The notes under the pieces are model-generated. The model searched no databases. It was not told the DNA's origin and worked only from the letters and a program-made list of their open reading frames with translations. A stretch of DNA of 64,000 nt from Clostridiales bacterium (lineage in GTDB: Bacteria > Bacillota > Clostridia > Saccharofermentanales > Saccharofermentanaceae): contig JAFWMQ010000002.1 in assembly GCA_017510605.1 (NCBI GenBank), positions 62,001 through 126,000 on the forward strand. Direction: 5' to 3'. Shown here one piece after another: positions 24,494 to 31,898 of the stretch (its first letter is position 1; each line of letters starts with the position of its first letter). The translations under genes were made by a program, and so were the position numbers.

Positions 24494-25693
24494 TCAGGAT
24501 ACGGCAGACTGACGCTTTTCGCGCCAAAGCTTTAGGGCAGCGAACGCGATAACAAGGCCGGCCGCTGTTACGATGAGGCTTACGATAAGCATGAAGTCAG
24601 GACCTTTGATATCGAGGAGACGGCCGCACACGAGGCTTGAGAACACACCGCCCAAAGTAATCGAACAATTGATATATGCCTGACCTTTGACCTGGTCGAA
24701 TCTTGCCATCGTCTGATTTACGAAGTAAGCGGAGACAGGAATGAATACCGCATAGGCGAACATCTGCATTGCCTGACTTATATAGACAACAGCCATGTTC
24801 CGGGCAATGAGCATGAGAAGCGTCTTTACTAAGAATGCGGCTCCTGCAAAGAGCAGAAGATTTTTGCAGGATACCTTCTTCATGATCTTATCTATCAGTG
24901 CCATCGTAGGGAGTTCTAACAGCGCAGCGATAAAGACTGCCGTTCCCATTGATGCTTCTGTGCCGCCTAATGGTGTGATTATCTGGATTATGTAATCGTT
25001 TATCGCATTATGTGCGAAGAAAAAGCATACTGCCCCGAGCACGAAAAGCATAAATGAAGGATATGTCTTTATGAAGCTGAACAGGTTGTTGTGAGCGACA
25101 TCCGCACCTGCCGGTTTTGTGGTCTCAACTGAAGGTTTCCTGAAAAAGAACAATACGACCAACGCTAAAGAAAGGAAGATAATGTCCAGTATCATGAGAA
25201 TGCTCACACCGAATTTACCTATTGCCATTCCTGTAAATACGGATGTGACAGCGAATCCTGCAGATCCCAATCCCCTTGCAAGACCGTAGTAGATGTGACA
25301 TCCGGCCGCTTCATATTCGAAATACATAGCCGTTATTATCGGCTGATATACCATCTGCACCATGTAAATAAGCGCAAAGATAATGAATATCACTGCGATT
25401 CCGTTCCTGATGATGAGAAGGAGTACGGAGCCGGCCAGCAGCAATGCCGTAGATGCCATGGAGACATTGCGGTTTGTGAGCTTTCCCTGTTTATCGATCA
25501 GGCCGGCAACGATAGGCTGGAAAACTACAGACAGGATGTTTGCCAATGCCAGAGTGATACCGATAAGCGTGTTGGAAAAGCCCTTTTCGAGCAGGAAGAC
25601 GGATGCATAAGCATGAATTCCGCTATATACGGCGAAATAGGTCGCGTTGATTATGATATATCGTAATGTCCAGAATTTCTTGGCTTGTGACAT
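24494..25693 (-). CDS. Major facilitator superfamily transporter (sugar-symporter-like)
   Basis: A 399-residue protein with 12 hydrophobic segments. The opening FAVYSGIHAYASVFLLEKGFSNTLIGITLALANILSVVFQPIVAGLIDK and the loop with a conserved basic/acidic pair resemble the MFS_1-like/LacY-type group, which imports oligosaccharides or nucleosides with protons. GAAGG precedes the ATG. It is on the same strand as, but 114 bases upstream of, the lipase gene. Substrate unknown. Confidence 0.82.
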   Translation of the reverse strand: MSQAKKFWTLRYIIINATYFAVYSGIHAYASVFLLEKGFSNTLIGITLALANILSVVFQPIVAGLIDKQGKLTNRNVSMASTALLLAGSVLLLIIRNGIAVIFIIFALIYMVQMVYQPIITAMYFEYEAAGCHIYYGLARGLGSAGFAVTSVFTGMAIGKFGVSILMILDIIFLSLALVVLFFFRKPSVETTKPAGADVAHNNLFSFIKTYPSFMLFVLGAVCFFFAHNAINDYIIQIITPLGGTEASMGTAVFIAALLELPTMALIDKIMKKVSCKNLLLFAGAAFLVKTLLMLIARNMAVVYISQAMQMFAYAVFIPVSAYFVNQTMARFDQVKGQAYINCSITLGGVFSSLVCGRLLDIKGPDFMLIVSLIVTAAGLVIAFAALKLWREKRQSAVS

Positions 25694-25748
25694 GGAGGAC
25701 CTTCAATGTTTTGTTACGATTTATTATATATTGCAGAGACAATATGTG

Positions 25749-25778
25749 TTGTCATATTCGCTTGTTTCATGACATAAT
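25749..25778 (+). promoter_or_regulatory. Candidate promoter of the M50-like gene
   Basis: TTGTCA (25749-25754) and CATAAT (25773-25778) are 18 bases apart, 43 bases before ATG 25821. Confidence 0.5.
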
Positions 25779-25820
25779 GCTAAGGTTAATTCTATAAAGA
25801 TCAATCTGCGGGGAGACTGT

Positions 25821-26855
25821 ATGTACGGCATCAGGAATATCTCAGAACTAAGCCATAATTTGTTTTTGTTTTTATTTATCGCAGTTTTATCTTTTATTCT
25901 TGCATCTCTCCTGAATACCCTGATGTATTTTATTTTTGCGCCGGTGTTCGGTTTTAAGGTGGCTGAGTTCAGAGCTTTCGGTCTTACCTATGAGAAGCAG
26001 CGTAACGGTAAATGGGAATACCGTGGCAACAAGCACAACATCGGTTTTACTGCTTCCTACATTATTGATACTGATAAGTGCAAAAGTGTGGATAACGATA
26101 AACTGGTCTTCAAAGAAGCTGCATTTATGCTGACTGCTGCGCTGGTCCAGATCCTGATCGCGGTTATCTGCCTTTTTGCCGGAGTGTTCGGAGGATTTAA
26201 TATTGAATCAGTGTTCCTTGCTTCGCTCGCATTCTGGTTTGGCACATCGATCTTCGTTTTTGTTATGGTCAGGGCGGTCATTACTTTCTATGTTGTTATC
26301 AAGGTCAATTCAAAAAACACTCTCAGCGGTTATACCCAGGCGGCAGCCGGAAAGATCAGGGCAGGAGTCCCTATCGAGAAACTGGATCTTAAACCTGTAT
26401 CGGAAATGAATTTTAAGAAAGTGATAGATTCGGAGAGGTTAATATATTTTCCTTTTTATTTTGCTTATCTTGATGCCAGCGGAAAATTTGATCTGATGGC
26501 TCCTGCTGTCGAAGAGATAGAGCGGGTGTTAAAGCCTTATTCAAACAGCAGACCGGAACTGGGTGTAATGATTATCCTTGTCTATTATTACTCTTATCAT
26601 TGTGTATCTCCTTCAAAAGCTAAGGATTATTACAACAGAGCAGGGGATACTCTTGCCAAGGATAAGGATTCCAACGGAATGCGCGTTAAGGGTTTTTACG
26701 AGCTGAACTGTTTCGGTAATGCCGGGAAAGCCACAGAGTGTCTGAACAATGCTCTGGCGAGGATAGACACTTTTTCGATCGGGTCAGAGAGGGAATACGA
26801 GAGAGTATTGCTCGCCAGGCTAAGTGATGCGATAAACCGTTTTCAAAGCAGGTAA
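25821..26855 (+). CDS. Membrane protein resembling an M50-type intramembrane protein but without the protease motif
   Basis: A 344-residue protein. The first membrane helix region reads LASLLNTLMYFIFAPVFGFKVAEFRAFGLTYEKQRNGKWEY. In clostridial M50-like membrane proteins the equivalent stretch begins HELGHFIFG and continues with 'GY.F.SFRIF...ENGK', so the spacing matches but the HExxH zinc site is absent here. Two or three more membrane segments lie at ~100-165. Residues ~190-340 are a helical repeat region (PSKAKDYYNRAGDTLAKDKDSNG...AGKATECLNNALARID) resembling TPR. The relation to M50 is inference from pattern only. GGGGAG precedes the ATG. It sits just upstream of the exosortase locus, on the same strand, but has its own promoter. 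Confidence 0.55.
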   Translation: MYGIRNISELSHNLFLFLFIAVLSFILASLLNTLMYFIFAPVFGFKVAEFRAFGLTYEKQRNGKWEYRGNKHNIGFTASYIIDTDKCKSVDNDKLVFKEAAFMLTAALVQILIAVICLFAGVFGGFNIESVFLASLAFWFGTSIFVFVMVRAVITFYVVIKVNSKNTLSGYTQAAAGKIRAGVPIEKLDLKPVSEMNFKKVIDSERLIYFPFYFAYLDASGKFDLMAPAVEEIERVLKPYSNSRPELGVMIILVYYYSYHCVSPSKAKDYYNRAGDTLAKDKDSNGMRVKGFYELNCFGNAGKATECLNNALARIDTFSIGSEREYERVLLARLSDAINRFQSR

Positions 26856-26948
26856 AAAAATATCAATTGTGTTCTCTGTCTATAATAAATGATAAAAATC
26901 AGGTGTTTTTGATAGAGAGTGAACAAAATTAATAAAAACGACACATTT

Positions 26949-26980
26949 TTGACACATTCGTTCTTCTAATATGCTATAAT
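26949..26980 (+). promoter_or_regulatory. Promoter of the exosortase locus
   Basis: TTGACA (26949-26954) and an extended -10 TGC-TATAAT (26972-26980). The spacer is 20 bases, longer than ideal, but the extended -10 compensates. Confidence 0.55.
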
Positions 26981-27003
26981 TCTCCAAAAATGGAGGGATA
27001 GAC

Positions 27004-28398
27004 TTGAAGATGCATTTTTTTGACAGAGCGATCAAAGTATTATGCGGTTTTGCGGCTGCTGCTCTTACTATCCCTTTCTTTGCATTTCCCGTAAGTGCTG
27101 ATTCTTATTCCGGTATCTCGATCGATGGCGATTTCAGCGATTGGGACAGCGTAGTCAAGTACGACTGCCTAAGCGGTACCAGCCATGTTAATAATGTCGC
27201 TATGGTTTGGGACGGTGACTGGATCTATATCTATATGGACGAGGTTCAGCAGAATTCAGCTTCCTGGTCAGGCGATGGAGACAATACCCATGGTCATTTC
27301 AACATTAAGACTGATATCGGTTATGTTTTGGATATTGCCGTTATAAATAATGGTGCTGACGGAAATATCATTGAGGTTACTGATGTAACTACACACGAGA
27401 TGTACACTGCAAATAACGGCGGTATCAAGGTAGCATTTAACAGCGATTATTCCGTATGGGAAGCTCCCTCGCTTACAGAGTTCGCTATTCCTTCATCTCT
27501 GCTGCCTCAGTATTCCTCTACGATCAATTTCGGATACTATCTTGGAAGAGACATCATTACCGATGTAGCTGACTGCAGCGGAATCATTCATATCGATCCT
27601 ACGGACCCCACAGATCCTACCGATCCTACTGATCCTACAGATCCTACAGATCCTACTGATCCTACAGATCCTACAGATCCCACTGATCCTACCGATCCTA
27701 CAGATCCGACGGATCCGGATACTCCTACACCCGGTCCCTATAATGACGGTTCAGGAATTGTAATTGACGGTGATTATCACGATTGGGATTACTATCCTGT
27801 TACTACTATCCAGTACGATACGGCCGGAATGAACAACAACTATAACGATGCTGAAGGTTCTATCTACCAGAGAGACGGAATAGCTTATGTTCACTGCATC
27901 GCCAATGAATTCAGCCAGCAGGATACAGGCTACAAGTACGGAACAGAGTTCCTTGAGGTAACTGTAATTTTCGGTTACACACATACTAAACTCATTGCAG
28001 TCGAGCTCTCTCCCGACGGAAGCCTTGACTGGAGCGCCAACGAAGTGCGTTCCATGTCAGAAGGGACACATCATTATGCGCTGTTCTATTTCTCAGATGC
28101 CAGGTTATCCGACAACATCAACGATATCAACTATCTTGACCACTATCTTGGAGACATGTACGTCACGATAGGAGATCATCAGGATGAGACCGAGTTCTGG
28201 TTTGATATTGCAAAACTTGCTGAATGCGGAAATGTAGAAACATCCGAATCAGAATCAATATTTGTCCATTTCCACAGAGTAGGATGGCCGATGCTTGAGA
28301 CATCAGGAGTATCGACCGGACCTGTTTTCGTAGCCCTGTTATCAACAGTGGCTGTGGGTTCATATATTTCCCTTAACCGTAGAAAGAAGGGCAAATGA
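27004..28398 (+). CDS. Firmicu-CTERM surface protein, exosortase XrtG substrate
   Basis: A 464-residue exported protein. Signal peptide (to about ADS at 33-35), first domain with ISIDGDFSDWDSV (~37-190), a linker of 13 Asp-Pro-Thr units plus one DPD, and a second domain opening with the same motif, IVIDGDYHDWDYYPV. 'IDG..sDW' openings are typical of CBM9-like/beta-sandwich domains. The tail is STGP, a hydrophobic segment (VFVALLSTVAVGSYISL) and RRKKGK: the tripartite sorting signal expected for Firmicu-CTERM. XrtG is the next gene. TTG 27004 is preferred because GGAGGG ends 6 bases before it; ATG 27010 would be 12 away. Probably a surface carbohydrate- or polymer-binding protein. Confidence 0.8.
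   Translation: MKMHFFDRAIKVLCGFAAAALTIPFFAFPVSADSYSGISIDGDFSDWDSVVKYDCLSGTSHVNNVAMVWDGDWIYIYMDEVQQNSASWSGDGDNTHGHFNIKTDIGYVLDIAVINNGADGNIIEVTDVTTHEMYTANNGGIKVAFNSDYSVWEAPSLTEFAIPSSLLPQYSSTINFGYYLGRDIITDVADCSGIIHIDPTDPTDPTDPTDPTDPTDPTDPTDPTDPTDPTDPTDPTDPDTPTPGPYNDGSGIVIDGDYHDWDYYPVTTIQYDTAGMNNNYNDAEGSIYQRDGIAYVHCIANEFSQQDTGYKYGTEFLEVTVIFGYTHTKLIAVELSPDGSLDWSANEVRSMSEGTHHYALFYFSDARLSDNINDINYLDHYLGDMYVTIGDHQDETEFWFDIAKLAECGNVETSESESIFVHFHRVGWPMLETSGVSTGPVFVALLSTVAVGSYISLNRRKKGK
27595..27720 (+). repeat. 9-bp tandem repeat coding a (Asp-Pro-Thr)n linker
   Basis: Fourteen in-frame 9-base units of the form gatcctac(n): thirteen encode DPT and the last DPD. The third codon positions vary, so it is not a freshly expanded array, but slippage could still change its length. 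Confidence 0.9.
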
Positions 28399-29024
28399 CA
28401 TATATAATCTCCGCCGCCGCAATAGCCTTGTGGGTTTGGCTACTTCTGGTACTAAAAAAAGCAGGGCTCAGGTTTTGGAGATATCTTCTGGGTTCGTGCG
28501 GAGTATTCCTTTTATTCATGATACTTTTAAAGCCGTGGCTGGTTCTGCCTCTGGCAAGACTGGTTGCTGCAATTGCCGGAATATTCGGTAAAGTAACGGG
28601 CTTTTACCAGGCATATTACCGTTACGGCGTTATATTCATTGAATCAGCTAAAGGCGCCATAACTGTCAATATTGACCTTGAATGTTCGGGCTTTATCGAG
28701 ATATCGGCGTTTGTTTCCTTGCTTTCATTCTATGCGGTATATAACATTCCCGAGCGCATCTATGTAGGTGTCATAGGATTTCTTTATACACTGCTTACCA
28801 ATTCATTAAGAATAGCTGTTATCTGTACGATGATCCATTTCCTCGGAACAGACTATTACTATGTGGCACATACTATAGTCGGAAGGATCATCTTCTATGT
28901 TCTGCAGGTCATATTGTATTTCTTCGTGTTTACCAAGGCACATGTTCTTAAGATGAGAACGGGCGATTTCACATACACCAAGAAAGAAGAGATCGTGGCG
29001 AAAAGCGGGGATAAAGCAACATGA
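28395..29024 (+). CDS. xrtG: Exosortase family protein XrtG
   Basis: A 209-residue membrane protein with 5-6 hydrophobic segments and the three exosortase catalytic residues: Cys97 in DLECSGF, Arg139 in TNSLRIA and His159 in VAHTIVGR. Exosortases cleave C-terminal sorting signals in a sortase-like manner. The XrtG class of Firmicutes comes with the Firmicu-CTERM signal and a fixed set of partner genes, and those partners follow here. ATG 28395 overlaps the stop of the substrate gene (ATGA), and its own stop overlaps the glycosyltransferase start. Catalytic residue assignment is from family knowledge; the ECSG, NSLR and AH motifs are visible. Confidence 0.88.
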   Translation: MTYIISAAAIALWVWLLLVLKKAGLRFWRYLLGSCGVFLLFMILLKPWLVLPLARLVAAIAGIFGKVTGFYQAYYRYGVIFIESAKGAITVNIDLECSGFIEISAFVSLLSFYAVYNIPERIYVGVIGFLYTLLTNSLRIAVICTMIHFLGTDYYYVAHTIVGRIIFYVLQVILYFFVFTKAHVLKMRTGDFTYTKKEEIVAKSGDKAT

Positions 29025-30403
29025 ACAATATAATGATTCATCTTGTTAATCCCTTCTTTTTCTGGCTTGCATGGATAATCATTCCGTTGCTTGTCGAAGT
29101 GCTTCCTTCCATCGGTTCTTTTTTTGTATTGCTTCATCAGAAACATAAGAAGACCAAGATGGAGAGACCTGCTATTTGGCCGGATCTCGTATTGATCATT
29201 CCTGTTTATAATTCCGAGAACAGTCTGGAAGAGTGTCTAGAATCGATCAATAAGAGCGACTATCCGAATGACCACATAGAGATCTATCTTGTAAATAATA
29301 TGAGCCAGGACAAGAGTTTTGAGGCTTTCGCCAGAGCGCAGAATGCTTTCCCGACCCTCCGTATGAACTGGCTCAATTCCGACCAGGGCAAATCCAGAGC
29401 TTTGAATCTTGCCATATATAACAGTAAAGGTACTTATCTGATCAACATTGATTCTGACGGTTACCTTGACAGATATGCTCTGTCGAACATGGTCCTGTAT
29501 CTTGAGAACCACCGTGAATATACATGCCTTACAGGTTCTATTCTTATAAGACCAGATAAAATCGAGAAGTATAAGTCTTTTAAATCAAGACTGTTCAGAA
29601 GGATCGAATTCTGCGAGTATGCCCAGGCATTCCTGACCGGACGTAACTATGATTCCGAGACTAACTCGATGTATACATTATCGGGAGCTTTCTCTGCTTT
29701 CAGAATGAGCTCTATCAGAAAGTCCCATCTGTATAATACCGAGACCATTTCCGAAGATACCGAGATCACATTCCAGATGAGATATATTCAGAAGCAGAAG
29801 GTCGGAATTTGTGTAGACGCTCTGTACTATACAGATCCTATAGAAGGAGTTAATAAACTGTATACACAGCGTCAGCGCTGGCAGAGAGGATCTCTCGAGG
29901 TTGCAAGACTCTATCCGCAGAGTAAGCTCAGGCCCTGGAGATTTGCAAAGGACACAAATATCCACACATTGCTTTTCGATCACACTTTTGCATTCCCGAG
30001 AATGATATGGTATCTGGCTCTGATAGTGCTTATGGCATACGGCTATTCAAGCACAACGGTTTTGTTATCCATGGGAGCCATATTCCTTTTCTACATTGTC
30101 TGCGGATATCTGTACTTTTACATCGGACAATACCTGCTCAAACCCTTTCCTGATATTCGTGAATACTATCGAAAACTATGGCCTGTGGTAGCGCTTCTGC
30201 CTTTCTATAATTTCGTGGTTTTCTTTATCAGACTTGCAGGAATAATAAACAGTATCAATACGCAGAGCAGCTGGAAGACCGACACGCTGACAAGAGAGTT
30301 CGAGAAGTTCCGCTTAGCTGCAAGAGAACAGCTTGGGAAAATTTCCGGCCTGATAAAAAAACTCAGGGAACTTGTTAATTACGAGGAAGAATACTATGAA
30401 TAA
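29021..30403 (+). CDS. XrtG-associated membrane glycosyltransferase (family 2)
   Basis: A 460-residue protein: N-terminal membrane segment(s), then a GT2 domain with LVLIIPVYNSENSLEECLESI, NIDSDGYLD (DxD-type site), SEDTEITFQM and QRQRWQRGSLE (the Q/RxxRW motif of processive GT2 enzymes), and three or so membrane segments at the C-terminus. This is the layout of the glycosyltransferase always found beside XrtG. It probably makes or transfers a glycan for the exosortase substrate, but donor and acceptor are unknown. Overlaps xrtG by 4 bases and the next gene by 8. Confidence 0.87.
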   Translation: MNNIMIHLVNPFFFWLAWIIIPLLVEVLPSIGSFFVLLHQKHKKTKMERPAIWPDLVLIIPVYNSENSLEECLESINKSDYPNDHIEIYLVNNMSQDKSFEAFARAQNAFPTLRMNWLNSDQGKSRALNLAIYNSKGTYLINIDSDGYLDRYALSNMVLYLENHREYTCLTGSILIRPDKIEKYKSFKSRLFRRIEFCEYAQAFLTGRNYDSETNSMYTLSGAFSAFRMSSIRKSHLYNTETISEDTEITFQMRYIQKQKVGICVDALYYTDPIEGVNKLYTQRQRWQRGSLEVARLYPQSKLRPWRFAKDTNIHTLLFDHTFAFPRMIWYLALIVLMAYGYSSTTVLLSMGAIFLFYIVCGYLYFYIGQYLLKPFPDIREYYRKLWPVVALLPFYNFVVFFIRLAGIINSINTQSSWKTDTLTREFEKFRLAAREQLGKISGLIKKLRELVNYEEEYYE

Positions 30404-31439
30404 ACAATCGAGAAAAACACTTATTCTTATCACCGTTGGTGTTGTTTTGATGGCATTGCTCCTGTCGGCATTTGCGGTATGGCAGATCCACAATTATGAG
30501 CAGGGTGTGGCAGAACTCTATGCACAGGAACAGGATGGTTATGTCGAGATAGTAGCAAGACAGATTGAACTCTATGGTGATATAGCGGGTGATGCTTTCG
30601 TTGAAGATACCATCAAGATGCTCGACTCGACATCCCAGCGTTACTGGACACTCGATAACTCCGAGTATTTCCTTTTCGTAAAAAGCATAAGTGAGACAAA
30701 TGTATATAAGACCTTCTCGACGGACACGTTCTATAACACACAAAGTGCCCAGGATTTCTTAGGAACCCTGATAAAGGGAAGAGTCAGGCACTCGATCATA
30801 ACTCTTGAAGGCGCTAAATATGTTGCGTCCGGAATAATCTTCGAGTATGCGGGTACCGATTACAGATTATGCCTTCTCACTGATTATGAGATCATGCTCA
30901 CCAATAATGCTTACTTAAGCAGTAAACTCTATCTTCTTATAGTCCTTATCCTTCTTATTGCTCTGCTTGTCATAGCCGTAATTTACTTTACCGTGAAGCT
31001 TCTTGAAGCAAGAAAGAAAGTAGAAAGTATCAGGAATGTAAATTCGGAACTCAATAACTATATTGATTATCTGGACAACGTCATCATGGGCAGGAACCAG
31101 GCATCGATAATAACCGGTGAGGGAAAAATATTAAGACTTCTTCACAGAGTTGATGAGAGAGGAGTTTATCCTTGCGCATTTGTACAGATAATACTTGATG
31201 TCGGTTCCATGATGAGTTTCTATTCTGAAACCAGCAAGCTTTTAGGTGACGATGTTGTCTGGCTCAGATACCGTAAAGACGGGTTTATGCTTGTCTTCGG
31301 AAGCAAGACCGCTGAACAGGCTCTTAAGATAATTGAAGATAAACTTCCTAAAGACAAGATCCCTGAAAATATTCATGCTTACAACACAGATGAAATGACA
31401 TACGCTACATATCTGTATGAAGCTATCGTTAATGCATAA
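30396..31439 (+). CDS. Two-segment membrane sensor with a degenerate GGDEF domain, in the XrtG operon
   Basis: A 347-residue protein. Membrane segment at ~8-28, an extracytoplasmic region of ~145 residues that could be a PDC/Cache-type sensor, a second membrane segment at ~175-202, and a cytosolic domain. In the latter, YRKDGFMLVFGSKTAEQALKIIEDKL aligns with the GGDEF signature region of diguanylate cyclases, but the motif has become RKDGF (residues 293-297). Catalysis is therefore unlikely; a binding or scaffolding role is more plausible. ATG 30396 is preceded by GAGGAAG at 30383-30389. The family call is by eye and moderately certain. Confidence 0.6.
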   Translation: MNKQSRKTLILITVGVVLMALLLSAFAVWQIHNYEQGVAELYAQEQDGYVEIVARQIELYGDIAGDAFVEDTIKMLDSTSQRYWTLDNSEYFLFVKSISETNVYKTFSTDTFYNTQSAQDFLGTLIKGRVRHSIITLEGAKYVASGIIFEYAGTDYRLCLLTDYEIMLTNNAYLSSKLYLLIVLILLIALLVIAVIYFTVKLLEARKKVESIRNVNSELNNYIDYLDNVIMGRNQASIITGEGKILRLLHRVDERGVYPCAFVQIILDVGSMMSFYSETSKLLGDDVVWLRYRKDGFMLVFGSKTAEQALKIIEDKLPKDKIPENIHAYNTDEMTYATYLYEAIVNA

Positions 31440-31451
31440 GGAGGATGAAAA

Positions 31452-31898
31452 ATGCTCAGATATTACAGAATAAAAGCTTATCTTAATGCCAGTCACTTCG
31501 TTGTATTTGACGGAAAAAAAGGTGACACTCATCCTCATACGTGGGAGTTTGTAGCTACTGTATATACTACGGGAAATAACATCATTAAGTTTACTGAACC
31601 TGAGAAGATGATAATGAAGGTTTTTGAACCATATCAGAATCAGGTATTGAATGAGATAGATCCGTTTTCTGCCATTATTCCTTCGCTCGAGAATATTACG
31701 GAGTATTTCGCAAAGCAGATCGATGAGGCAGTAAAACCTTTCGAATATCACTTAAGAAGATTTGAAGGAAGCGAGACACCTGTAAGAACATACGGCGTCA
31801 GATTCCCTGAAAAACATGGAATTGAAGATGAGAATGAGGCAGATGAAGTTGAAGCTGCTTTAGGAAGACTGGAGAGAAGTTTTGAATTCAACGACTAA
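31452..31898 (+). CDS. 6-pyruvoyl-tetrahydropterin-synthase-like protein of the XrtG locus
   Basis: A 148-residue protein of the PTPS/QueD fold that accompanies XrtG loci. The three zinc-binding His of the fold are kept: His15 in NASHFVVF and His27/His29 in THPHTWEF. The catalytic Cys that precedes the HGH motif in true PTPS/QueD enzymes is missing, and HGH has become HPH. It is therefore probably not a standard pterin enzyme; its role in surface-protein processing is unknown. AAGGAGG precedes the ATG. Its 3' end overlaps the following membrane gene by 17 bases. Confidence 0.8.
   Translation: MLRYYRIKAYLNASHFVVFDGKKGDTHPHTWEFVATVYTTGNNIIKFTEPEKMIMKVFEPYQNQVLNEIDPFSAIIPSLENITEYFAKQIDEAVKPFEYHLRRFEGSETPVRTYGVRFPEKHGIEDENEADEVEAALGRLERSFEFND

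Noticed and set aside
25821..26855. Active M50 zinc metalloprotease
   Set aside because: No HExxH motif is present in the first membrane helix or elsewhere.
27595..27720. CRISPR-like array
   Set aside because: The units are only 9 bases with no spacers and lie in frame within a coding region.
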